Part shown: positions 45,650 to 56,204 of the stretch, one piece after another
How the letters are laid out: each line of letters starts with the position of its first letter
How positions within the stretch are numbered: position 1 is the first letter of the stretch
From: Heterobilharzia americana
Lineage: Eukaryota; Platyhelminthes; Trematoda; Strigeidida; Schistosomatidae
Length of the DNA stretch: 64,000 bases
Direction of reading: 5' to 3'
Assembly (NCBI GenBank): GCA_944470555.2
Contig: OX104127.1
Span: 53,372,934-53,436,933, forward strand
The notes under the pieces: generated by a model
What the model was told of the DNA's origin: nothing
The model's database searches: none
The model's input: the letters and a program-made list of their open reading frames with translations, nothing else
Made by a program: the position numbers and the translations under genes

Positions 45650-46385
45650 ATGGATTGGGTCAATGTCAAAATATTTGTTGATTCCTGACTGACGTTAATG
45701 CCAAGCTTCTAAGAATTCTCTAGCATTTCTTGTATTTCCTCTATGCAGAATTCCTACATTTTCCCAGCTAACTTCTTGTCCACAGTTGTCCTTATGCATT
45801 AATATAAGCGAAGATAATATCATGATGCTCCACTGTTAGTCGACATTCATGTAGACGGATGCTTAGAGGGCGACTACTCTTTTCGATGCACGGTTTTTCG
45901 CAGTTTCTGTAGTTTCTTTCGTAGATAATGCTTGTTTTGTTTTCATATGCTGATTGTATCTTTTCGCCTGAATAGCAGAGAGTAAAGCGATTCATGTGCT
46001 TCTGAGCTATAGCAGTTCCAAAAGGCTTCAATAATCTAACCGTGATCTTGGAGACGTTCTTCATGTAGTGTAGGATAGTCCGTTTGCTGGTTTTTGAGGT
46101 TAACTTCTTGGTTGATAACGAATTATACAAATATCTTTTGATGAAGTTGTATGGATAGCTGTTCTTCTCGAAAATAGTCATTAAGTAGTTTTCTTGTTTT
46201 CTCCAGAATATTTTTATGCAATTGATTTTGTATACTGTTGGGTTGTTGCGGCTGTAATAGTTGATGATTTGATCCATATGAGTTGATTTTCCTGCATATT
46301 TCTATTACCAGTTTCCTTGAATCCATCCAAACAGTCACACACATAGCTATTAAGATAAGTTAATAAATAAACTATGCATAAAACC
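45650..46385 (-). mobile_element. Penelope-like element: linker and GIY-YIG fragment
   Basis: A 161-codon minus frame (45792-46277) has YPYNFIKRYLYNSLS, then ILHYMKNVSKITVRLLKPFG (usual form LPYIxGVSExLxRxLKPxx), then IIYERNYRNCEKPCIEKSSR, RLHECRLTVEHHD, a GIY-YIG domain in which the second motif is degraded. The end of the nuclease (WENVGILHR, FLEAW) follows in a shifted frame near 45700-45780. Dead copy, a different subfamily from 13610-14690. Confidence 0.75.
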
Positions 46386-46389
46386 TTAT

Positions 46390-46660
46390 AGCTCACTTCT
46401 TTCTGAAGTTTGTACTGATAATGTTGTCTAGAATGACAATGACAGGATTAAATCATCCAGCTCAGAGAACAAAATACCTTCAAAAATGGATATTCGCACT
46501 AATCATCATCTTGAAATTGTTGATTCTCTCATACACCTCTATCTACTTTGTTATCACTCCGTCTACTACACGCTTGTTCTTTGTATACTATTATGAAGGG
46601 TAATAAATTAATGGGATCCGCTTATTTTTAAGGCTCTACGTTGATTTTTTCTCTTTATCC
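46390..46660 (+). repeat. Foldback half copy joined to a family 2 end
   Basis: 46390-46485 is the same diverged foldback half as at 31262-31385 (GAAGTTTGTACTGATAATG, CATCCAGCTCAGAGAAC). 46490-46650 is a family 2 3' untranslated piece (ATATTCGCACTAATCATCAT, ending GGCTCTACGTTGATTTT). Confidence 0.6.
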
Positions 46661-46922
46661 ATCTGAAAAGGAGTAAATATTTACTTTTTATGGTTATCTG
46701 TAATTTTTAATAAGGTTGATAGGTAACACAACATACATGACCTTGTAAAAAAAAAATGCATAAAATGGTATGTGTAGATAATTTGTTGTTTATTAATTAA
46801 CCAATTAATTAATTAATTAACACGAATGTCATTACTAATTTGATCATGTGTAAATGATGTCAGCATGCGATTTTTCCTCTCTCAGTTAGTGTCATTATTA
46901 TTATTATTATTACTATTATTAC

Positions 46923-46967
<45 letters not shown>

Positions 46968-47329
46968 CCATTATTCAGTCAGCTGTCAATAAAATTATGC
47001 ACTAATTTCTAGAATTTAGGATAACTTTATTATCAGTTTGTATACATTCTAATGATATGCAACTTGAAAGAAGGTTCATACTACATTAAATCCTAATTTT
47101 AGGAAATAAATAAATTGAAAAGATTCTTTTTCAGCTTTTGTGGCATTAGATTTTTGGCCATAGAAAAGGTAAAAGAGAGAGAGAGTTAAACAACCGTAAC
47201 TTGGAGAATATTCAAGCCTCTGGAGTTATTGTGTTCGATAATCCGTAAAGTATTCTGCTACTATATGTTAACTGACTTATTGACAAGTCGATCGATTTGA
47301 AATCCATTCAGCAACTTTGTGTACAATTT
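46661..47329. other. Unassigned intron sequence with (ATT)n run
   Basis: An (ATT)n run with a few ACT interruptions is at 46895-46968. No gene seen. Confidence 0.5.
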
Positions 47330-47480
47330 TGCAGTAGGCGATAAGCCAGATCGGTTCTTTGAAGGCTTATGATACTTCTTCGACTCTCTAAATCTCGATA
47401 GGTGGAATGGATCTCGAACCCGTGACCCATTGGAAGTCAACTACCTAAACTAATGGGCCACAGCTCCACTTGAATTGATA
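47330..47480 (-). repeat. tRNA-derived SINE, family C
   Basis: Inverted: TGCAGTAGGCGATAAGCC at the left, then AGGTGGAATGGATCTCGAAC, and head complement TAATGGGCCACAGCTCCACT. Confidence 0.65.
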
Positions 47481-47689
47481 GACAACTTAAGAAGTAACTA
47501 CAGACTACTATCTTTGCGTTCTTTTTCTTTCGTTAAGCTCCCAAGAATATTTTCAGTGTGTGCCCATCAAGCATCCTAGAATTAGAGAAGACCACTGTCC
47601 AGTACTATTTCCTTCTCAGTATGTTTTTTGAATAACAACTATTTCTCTTAAACCTGTAGCTGAGTAAGATATTCCTTGGTACAATGAAA

Positions 47690-48055
47690 AGTCGACAGGC
47701 TCCCTTCTTATATTACTTTTAATTGCATGTACAAGTTCGTGTGTATCTACAATAAGCTATATCGGAAAAACAATGAAAGGTGCATATCTTAAATTCTCTG
47801 AACACTTACTAAGAAACCTATGTCTCAGGGGAACAATTGCTTTCAGTAGTGCAGTCACTCAGCAGTATATCGACACATGACATGAGGTAGATACCTTAGA
47901 ATCCCTCAAAGTAATCAAGAAACGATGTTGTTTGAGACTTCTCAAGTTCGCTGGGCCTGTAGCAATCGAATGACCGAAACTGGACTTGTATGTTTCCGAA
48001 GAAGGAATGATAAGTCCTTCCTTGCTCTGGTAATCCAATATGTTACTCTTCCTCT
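47690..48055 (+). mobile_element. Penelope-like element: GIY-YIG tail fragment
   Basis: Reads SYIGKTMKGAYLKFSEHLLR, SSAVTQQYIDT, a stop, then HEVDTLESLKVIKKR, LLKFAGPVAIE and EEGMISPSLLW. This is the GIY-YIG nuclease C-terminal half of a third subfamily, related to 62830-63165. Stops interrupt it. Confidence 0.7.
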
Positions 48056-48299
48056 TATTTAATAACATCATCGTCTGACTGAACCTTTTTCCTCTTTGTA
48101 CAAAATTCTGATGATCATTCTACCAACTAAGTTCAACTCACCACACTATTACATAATTTTTCTGTTATTTATCAGCGACTAGTCGATTTGTTAGTTATCT
48201 CCTGTAATCTTTTATTACTGTTCATATTCTCTTCACGAACCGTCTATTGAATTACATATACAAGTGAAACTTCATAGCATATCTTGTTAGCTTTAATGA
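48056..48299. other. Unassigned intron sequence
   Basis: No gene or recognised repeat seen. Confidence 0.4.
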
Positions 48300-48600
48300 A
48301 GGGTGGTGGTTAGCAGTAGACTCCAAGATACACGTTTCTTCCCATATGGGACTCGTCAGTGGGATGAACCTGCCTCTCAGAGAGTGATATTGTTCCTAGT
48401 GGGACTCGAACCCGGGGCCCGGTCGCTTCAAAGGCCAGAGCGTTACCCATTAAACCACTGAGTCACTTTATCCACTTCTTGTGCGATAGATATAGTTTAC
48501 ATGATGTTGCTTGTATTATTGGGTTGTTGATTGGATGGAATTGGTCGGTCTCTGTTGGCACATGGTCTCCAATGTGACTGCCTTGATATTGCCGGTCGTT
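48300..48600 (-). repeat. S-alpha-like hammerhead SINE (family A), near-intact ribozyme
   Basis: A complete copy with head at the right (B box inverse GGGACTCGAACCCGG at 48400-48414). Ribozyme at 48321-48366: CTGACGA and GAAA are intact and stem II is strong (TCCC with GGGA), but the closing base pair of stem II and one pair of stem III are mismatched. The spacer block TTGGTCGGTCTCTGTTGGC is shared with 10370-10400. A fragment of another family A end follows near 48620. Confidence 0.75.
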
Positions 48601-49004
48601 TAAGTTTTGAGATTAATGATGGATGGTAGCCAGCAGTGGAATCCATCAATCATATCAAAATTGAAACAACAAGCTATGTCCATGCATCCGCGCAGGATCC
48701 TATGTGCTGATAGAGATCGATCAATTCGGTCCAATCAATGACCCAACAATACAACCAGCATCTAGTTAACTTTATGTGGATGTTCCCTATTAACTGAAAA
48801 AAGTGTGTTCGATTTTCTTTGTGATATGATATTTAATTGTTGCAGCCTGGAAGCAGCTGACGAAATAAAATGTTATCATGTTAGTCTTGTACAATGCGTA
48901 TCCCTACATTTTCTTTCGTTTATCTGAGTCTATCATGGAGTTGTTTTCTTCTTATTTTACAGATGTATGTGAATTGTTAAGTCTTTTCGATTGGTGATAA
49001 TATT
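48601..49004. other. Unassigned sequence with family A remnants
   Basis: The family A end ATGGTAGCCAGCAGTGGAAT is near 48622, and part of the A spacer is inverted near 48700-48750 (GATCGATCAATTCGGTCC). The rest is unassigned. Confidence 0.5.
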
Positions 49005-49170
49005 CTGCCTCATTGGTTTAGACACTCGACACCCAACCTATGTTTGTTGGGTTCGAACCCCCGCCGTCTTCCTTCCATTTAGTATTATTACCTCTTAAAC
49101 GACAGATCTAACTCATTGCCAACTGTATGAAGGTACAGATAGTTGTTGAGTGTATTTCTCATCTTTTAGT
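49005..49170 (+). repeat. tRNA-derived SINE, family C
   Basis: Head CCTCATTGGTTTAGACACTC, B box GGGTTCGAACCCCCGCC, end GATAGTTGTTGAGTG. Confidence 0.75.
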
Positions 49171-49856
49171 GGTTTACTGTCAAGACATACCAACTAACCT
49201 CGTTGTTGTATATGTACTTTGTATATATAAAAGTGATTGTATATGAAGAATGATTGAAGTTATAAACTTACATTTTGATCAACTACACATTATCCTGAAT
49301 AACGGTATGAATGAGGGACAAAAATTTCTTGATAGTTAATCATTAAATACTTTTATACAGTAGTACAATAAACTCACTAATTTAAAACAGAATCAGTTAG
49401 CTTTTACTATTATCATTATTGGTGTTATGTTAACATTAAATAGTGTAGTTTTGAAATGATTACTACTGTTAACTAAAGGTTATGCTAACAGAGTATAAAC
49501 ATAAAGCTAGTTGCAATTGTTTGCTGTTATTGTCGATTGTTTAACAGTATTCGGTCTAATGTATTCCTATTAAATTTCAATTTCTTCAATCCCATCTTTG
49601 TATAGGGTTGATTAACAGAATAGATTATGCAAAATGACTAGTAATTAACAGCTTTCTACACTGACGACAGAGAGTATTTGTTTCCCAAAAAATTGGAAAA
49701 TTGTGTTAGAATTATTAGCTAATTACTTATGCAACTTACAGTTGTTACACTTCGTTATATGTTTAATTTTGATGATGTCGAAAAATTTGATAAAGTACTC
49801 CCATCGAAATGTCAAAACTTAAAAGGCATTACTTGTTATTATTATTATTGTTTGTT
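49171..49856. other. Unassigned AT-rich intron sequence
   Basis: No gene or recognised repeat seen. An ATT-rich patch borders the RTE copy at 49838-49853. Confidence 0.45.
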
Positions 49857-52452
49857 AACCTCGCCTGGTTAACTGGTTCACTAGTTACTAACCGGTCCTA
49901 AGACCGAATAAAGAGAGAAGGTTGGGGATAGGGCTAGCAACAATACCCCGGAAAACCAATGTAGCCGCTAAAGAAACTTCCAAGCACAAAAAAAAAAAAA
50001 AAAAATTAAAACAAACTTATTCCTTGCTGGAATCGGAGACAAGAAATGATGCCGGTTGGTGAAAGTCTTCGGGAAGTCAATTGGCCAATGTGTCTTCTCT
50101 CTCTCTCTCTCTCGATGAAAGCAAAAGTAAACATGGGGAAATGGAATGTCCACACCATGTATGAAGCTGGTTGGCAAGGCTGCCCAGATTGCAAAAGAGA
50201 TGAGGAGGTATGGCATGAAAGTGCTTGGAATCTGCGAGGAATCTGCAGATGGAATGGAAGTGGACCCTCCACACTGTCAACTGGAGAGGAATCAATAATC
50301 TACTCCAATATTGTCACCCAGATGACAACAGCAAGCACACTGAGCTTTTGAGTGGCTATCATGATGTCCCCTTGAAGAGCATGGAAGGGTCTCATGCAGT
50401 GGGAACCAATCTCCTCCACCATCAGGATCATGGCAACAAGATTCAACTCAAAATGAAGGAAAATCACAATCATACAATGCTACTCTACGCTACGCACCTA
50501 CAAATGATGCAGATGAAGATAAGAAGGGGGAATTTTACAAACAACTGCAATCAGTACTAGACAAGACTCCAGTTGGCTACATCAAAATTCTAATGAGTGG
50601 GGTGACATGAACGCCAAACTGGGAGCGGACAGTATAGGAAGAGAACTCATCATGGGCCGAGAAGCGCTCGATGAAATGATGAACTGTTTGCAGATTTCTG
50701 CGCATTCAACGATTTGGTGATTGGAGGCAGTGTGTACAAACACAAGGATATTCACAATGCGACATGGATTTGATTTCACATGATGGACACTAAAAATCAG
50801 ATCAACTTCATCTCAGTCTCAAGGAAATGAAGACGCAGCCTATTGGACACAAGATCAGATCAAGAAGGGGAGCAGATGTAGGCTCAGACCTCTCACTGTC
50901 TAGTGCAAGGAACCTATTTTCAAAATCAAGTTGAAAGCCTTCACATAATCCGATGGTAGACCACAATTCAAGTTCAACACCCAGAACTGAAACTGAAGGA
51001 TGAAACTACAATGGAAATCTTCACGTAAGCTTTCAGGACAAAATGGGAGACATTGAGCGACATCCCTGAAGGAACCTGCATGAAACACTGGGACTCTTCG
51101 AGAGAGATCGAGAAAGAAACCTATATAACTGTATTAGGAAGGAAGACGAATAAACAAGACAAGGAATGGATGTCGACGGACACATGGAAGCTGATAGAGG
51201 AATTAGAGGAAGATGGTGAAGCAGAAGATGAACCAATGCTGTGCATTGATGAACAACGAATAGAGGAACTGAATACGACCTATAAAACACTACACTGAAC
51301 AAAGATGTGAAGAAGAGTGCGCGGGATGACAAAAGACACTTCTATGACACATTTCCAACTGAATCAGGCTGCAGGTAGGAGACCTGACAACACCGTATCA
51401 AATAACCAAAATACCATCTGGGAAAAAGATCAGCGCAGATGAGACGAATGAAAGATAGTGAAGTAAACCTAGTTACCAATGAGGAGAAACAATGGGCTGA
51501 CCACTTTAAAAAACTCTTGAATCGAACACCACCTGCAACTCGTCCAGAAATACCACCAGCAACGGCAGAACTACGAGTGAACACAAGCCCTCCGATAAAA
51601 GCAGAAGTGAAGTCCTGAACGCCGCAAAGTTGCTGAAATCCGGGATAGCAGAAGGACCAGATGAAATCTCACTAGAAGCATCATAAACAGACGCAGGCAC
51701 AACAGATGACACGCTCACACCACCATTCTAGAAGGTTTGGAAGGAAGGAAAGGTACCTGCCGATTGGAATAAGGGTTACCTTGCCAAACTCCCAAACAAG
51801 GGAGACCTAAGTCTCTGCAAGGATTGGCGAGGAATCATGCTGCTGTCCACCCACAGCAAAATATTAAGCCGTATCATCCTTGAGAGACTAAAAGACGCGC
51901 TGGATTCAAAGTTATGACCGGAACAGGCTGACTGGCTTCAGGAAGAAGAAATCATATGCGAATCAAACTGCAACACTACGCATCGTCATAGAAAAGACTG
52001 TAGAATGGCAGTCAACTCTCTACCTCAATTTCATCAACATTCAAAAGGCATTCGACAGCATCCACTGACAAGTAATTTGGCAGGCAGCTGCTGCTTCAAC
52101 ACTACGGTTTTAGTGCCACAAATCTTTATCAACCTCATTCAAAATCTATATGCTTTATGATGCTATATGCCAAGTGATTCACAATGGAAAGCTCAGTGAC
52201 GCCTTTGAAGTGGAGACAGGTTGACAGGTAAGACAAGACTGCCGACTACTATCACTGATCATCTTCCTGATTGTGGTCGACTCAACTGGACTGCATCATG
52301 CAACAAACTGTGAGAAGCAAGAAGAGGGGTATACGCTGCTTGACCGATGGAAAGACCCTAGAAGATTTGGATTTGGCCAGAGATGATGATTTATGTCGAA
52401 TGTCTCACAAACTAGATGTACAGGCAAAAGCCAACAAGTTGACAGAAGAGGC
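49857..52452 (+). mobile_element. RTE-type retrotransposon, copy F, most complete
   Basis: Starts with the 5' leader (CTCGCCTGGTTAACTGG). The endonuclease begins MKAKVNMGKWNVHTMYEAGW (50118 on), has VLGICEE and, at 50605-50630, GDMNAKLGA (Mg-binding motif of AP-endonucleases). Linker (KSARDDKRHFYDT) near 51310. RT: VWKEGKVPADWNKGYLAKL, WRGIMLLSTHSKIL, LYLNFINIQKAFDSIH, VRQDC (from VRQGC), LEDLDLARDDDL. It stops at 52452 after LTEEA, against an opposite-strand fragment, and so lacks the tail. Many frameshifts. Its RT is closer to the expected family form (DWRGIML) than copies A-C (KNKNLRGIIL). Confidence 0.9.
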
Positions 52453-52790
52453 TTTCATTTCTTCCTCACATTATCTCTTCCATATCACCCTCGGATGCCC
52501 AACTTGTCGTTTCTTCCTTTGGATTTTACTCGAGGGCCTGACCCGTTATGTTTCCGAATGCCTGTCTTGCTGTCTTTCCGATCCTGGCTTTGACATCGTC
52601 ATCTGTGCTGCCGCTTGTAGTTGAAACGATACTGCTTAGGTAGTTGTAGGCGAGAGAGACAACTTCCTTTAGACTTCTCCTGTTAATGGTGGTTAGTGTT
52701 AGTTTTTTTTTGTTGGGTATCTTCATCACCTCTGTCTTCTCTACGTTCACCTGAAGTCCCGTCTTCCCTGCCTCTTCTGAGTATTAGTTA
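52453..52790 (-). mobile_element. RTE fragment, inverted, internally deleted
   Basis: Right to left: EEAGKTGLQVNVEKTEVMKI in an undamaged frame, YNYLSSIVSTTSGSTDDDVK, KTARQAF, then a deletion to the tail (TGQALEWNP, then EGDMEEI). It faces copy F tail to tail. Confidence 0.8.
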
Positions 52791-52794
52791 ATGA

Positions 52795-53385
52795 CCGTGA
52801 GACATGGCCGTTGAAAGTAGATATAAAGTGGTTTCAAGTCTTTGATTACAGGTAGCGTTGCTCACGTTTGGTGAAATCACGGTGTGAGCAATATTGATGT
52901 CAGGCGAAGGGTACTAGGCAAATAAGGTTGCCTGGACATGTTTTGCGCATATCGATCAATTATCTACCTCAGCGTACGATGTTAGGGGATGTTATATTAG
53001 GTTGAAAGAGGATTCAGGCTGATCAGACGATGTGTCATAGGTCGATGAAGTTCCTGACTGTTAGTCTGAGCCGTGTAGTGATATATAGAGTACTTGACTG
53101 ACGTCCAGGAGACGACAGGAATCAGTGGTTGAGAACTCTTTGTGAGATGGCTGAAAATCGGTCACAATGGCGCAAATGTATTCACTCTTTGATTTCTTCT
53201 AAAACTTGAATGTTTTGACTAACCCTAATCTTTAACTTTTATTTTCAACCACACTGCCTTGTCTATTTTGATATCAGCCTTTTTTCTATCCACTTGTTTT
53301 TTTATATATGACTGTGAAGTGTAACATCTTGAAGAGATTAACTTCTCTGCTAAGTTCTACATCTTTCTAATCTATTGTTTTTGTA
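52795..53385 (+). mobile_element. Family 2 retrotransposon 3' part
   Basis: From the RETWPLKVDIKWFQVFDYR-type segment through GxDMFCAYRSII-type remnants and the NRSQWRKCIHSL end to the 3' untranslated region. Confidence 0.65.
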
Positions 53386-53799
53386 TTAACTGATGAAGTG
53401 CTTTGTTTAATTATTCAGTAGCAAACCCTAATATACGATATACTTGTTTAAAATGAACTGGATCAAGTAGGGTTCAAATCATGAATTCAGCGTTTACACA
53501 ACTTCAATGTCGTTAATTTAAAAACCGAATTTCAGTTGGATTGAAAAAGTACTTCTAAATATTTACTATTTGGCAAGGGTATTTTGCGCTACCATATAGT
53601 TAACCATTTATCCCACAGATAATATAATATCATTCATAGCCATGAAATAATATCTTAGTGCTATCTATTTGCAGTTATTGCATCTTCGACAGAATGAAGT
53701 TTTTCGCTATGTCATTAAATTGCCTACATGTTAGTATATAGTGTAGCATGTATTTCAGGAATGGCAATCAGTCTTTGTATGATTTATTTGTAAGGGATA
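53386..53799. other. Unassigned AT-rich intron sequence
   Basis: No gene or recognised repeat seen. Confidence 0.4.
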
Positions 53800-54190
53800 A
53801 ATTTTTATTGATCACCTTACTGCCTTGTGATGCAATGTTAACTGGAGAAGGTTAAGCTTGAAAGAACGTTCAAGGTGATCAAACAGAGATATGGTTTCAA
53901 TCCATGAAATATTTGATTGTTGGTTTGAGTCGTGTAGGTTGAACTCTACGTGTTAACCGAAACTTACGGTTGGAGAGTTTAAGTTTTTCAGTTCAGAATG
54001 GATGTCAGTGGTGTAGACACTTCCATACATTGTCTCTATCTTGAGCATCACTCCGAATGTCATTATTGATTTATTGTTCTCCCGTCACTATGATTACCTT
54101 CTTCCCTACTTCTCTGTCTTTCATCTGATTGCCTTCTAGTTTAATGCAATGATATGAGCTGTGGTAACATGAACCATTGACGCAATAATG
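53800..54190 (+). mobile_element. Family 2 retrotransposon 3' fragment
   Basis: Decayed GDGWKKVQGDQTE-type start (CTGGAGAAGGTTAAGCTTGA), then the 3' untranslated region ending with the GATATGAGCTGTGGTAACAT block. Confidence 0.6.
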
Positions 54191-55604
54191 ATACATCTGA
54201 GATTAAGTGACACTGAACTCTAAAATATTTTATAATCAGAGTGATTTCTGTTGATATCACTTTCATGTTTCCGCATCAATTACTATCTTGTTAAAATATC
54301 TTCATATTATTTCATGCTAAGCAATAATGTTGATTTCATTAGTTTCTACTTTCAGAAAACTGATCAGATTTAAACTTGATGATTTGAAAATTTCCAGTGT
54401 CAGTACAGCCTGTCGAATTCTAGTAACTGTACATATAGTTATGTGTGTGTGTGTGTGTGTGTGGTTAATACCTTAGCCAGAAAATGACTTGAATAAATAA
54501 TTGGGTTTTTTACAGCTTTTTTTTGGCTTTATTCCAAATTGTGAATTTGTCACCTTTTATTTATTGATTTGAAACTCAACTAATGGTGTACTTTTATCCT
54601 CTAAATGGGAAAAAGGAACATTGGACAACGTCAGTTGGTGTTGTCAATAGTTATAAAACTTCGTAAACATTTATTTTAAAGTGAAAATTAAGTAGTATAT
54701 TGTTAACTTCAGGTTAATTTATTCAATAATGGCATTTCTTGGTTTGTTGGCAGAATGTTTAATTTTATGACCTAAGTTATGACGCTGTGCTATGCAAAAT
54801 ATTATTACCTGAAGTTAATAGCGAAGTGTTCGAATATATATGACCTCACAGTGGATATTGCAACCGTTAAATTACTCGACCAAAGGTTTATATTTTCGTC
54901 AAGAAAGAGAGAGAGAGATGAATTAGTTAAAAGTTGAAGTGCCCCTAAGGATATAATGATAATAATCGATACGCGAATGATGCTAACATGATGGGACACC
55001 TGGTCTGGATATGAATAACTATGACTCTCTTTCTCAGAACCTTATACTTCAATGAACCGTGAAAATCAGAAAGCAGTGATCGATCTGTGTCTAAGAAAGA
55101 CTCTTTATTCAACTAAAATGCATCATTTATATACAAGTTTCAGGAACATTTAAAACCACTAGGTCAAAAGATAAATAACTTATTTCAACTGGTCAACTGT
55201 AGGATAAAATTATCCAATAAGGTTTTTCCTGACCATACAGTAACAAGAAAAACAATTGAAATCCAAAACTTCTACCTTAGCAGTTGATGACTAAAAATGT
55301 TGATTTCCAACTAGGTCGTTTCCTATTAAAATTGGATAGGTAAGACGTTTCATTTGTAACGTCTCTGACCTGCAGCACTGGCATCAACGCATCTGTAAAT
55401 CTCTTGGGAGAAGGAGGATATCAATTCCCCGAACGCCGCAGATAAACTTTTTTGTGATGACTATCAACAAAGATTTAGGTTAGGTGGAGCTTCTTACTGA
55501 TTGTCGTCAACCATCTAACCTCACTGACGTACTAACTTTCTTAGTAAAAACTGTGTGTAAGTGAACAGAAAATGTGATATTTGAATTTGTGTGTGAATAT
55601 AGTT
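54191..55604. other. Unassigned intron sequence
   Basis: A (GT)11 run is at 54442-54463. No gene or recognised repeat otherwise. Confidence 0.45.
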
Positions 55605-55788
55605 ATTTTCGAAATAATAGAGAATATTTGTAGCTCAGGTGGATGGTTTTGGTTGTATTGTGTTCTCTGAGGAGCTGGGTTGTTTAATCGTGAAGCTTTC
55701 ATCGTCTCGCTTCTAGACGAAGTTAGTGCTGATGATATCGTCTAGCAAGACGATGAAAGCTTCACGATTAAACAACCCAGCTCAGATA
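55605..55788. mobile_element. Foldback element, nearly complete
   Basis: The left arm is complete from CGAAATAATAGAGAATATTT. The right arm stops at CAACCCAGCTCAGA. The arms are more alike than in the 25033 copy, so this insertion is younger. Confidence 0.8.
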
Positions 55789-55965
55789 ATTATTTTCGTT
55801 TTGTCTTCAGTATAGAGCCGATTATTTTCGATTGTTTCAAATGGTTGAATACACCTCTACACCATATATAACAGACCATTAAAACAATTTACTTCATAGT
55901 TTAGAAATTATTCCATTGAAAACAATTGAAGTGTTTTGTACAGTACACTACATAGAGGAGTGTAG

Positions 55966-56200
55966 ATATGAAATAAAAACGCATCATTTAATCTTTTCTT
56001 TTAGTAGTTAAATTTTTTTTTCTTTCCAAGTGTTTATAACCTCTTGATGTTTAATTGTTCAGAAATTTTGTCTACCAATTTCATCTTTTTAGAAAAATTA
56101 ACTTTGTAAACATTTTTATTTATTGGTTTATTGAATATTTCGTCAATCATTAAATTAAGAGTGGTAACACTATTTGTTTTACAAAGAAAACTTGGGCACC
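55966..56200. repeat. Direct repeat, left copy
   Basis: TGTAGATATGAAATAAAAACG to TGTTTATAACCTCTTGAT, then a 60-base extra piece, then GTCAATCATTAAATTAAGA to TGTTTTACAAA. The same blocks are at 60231-60377 in the same orientation. They flank the Penelope-like and CR1-type sequences and could be the pseudo-LTRs of the Penelope-like element. Confidence 0.6.
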
Positions 56201-56204
56201 GTAT

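Noticed and set aside
49857..52452. Intact, functional RTE element
   Set aside because: Many frameshifts and stops, lost VRQGC and FADD boxes, and no C-terminal tail or 3' end.
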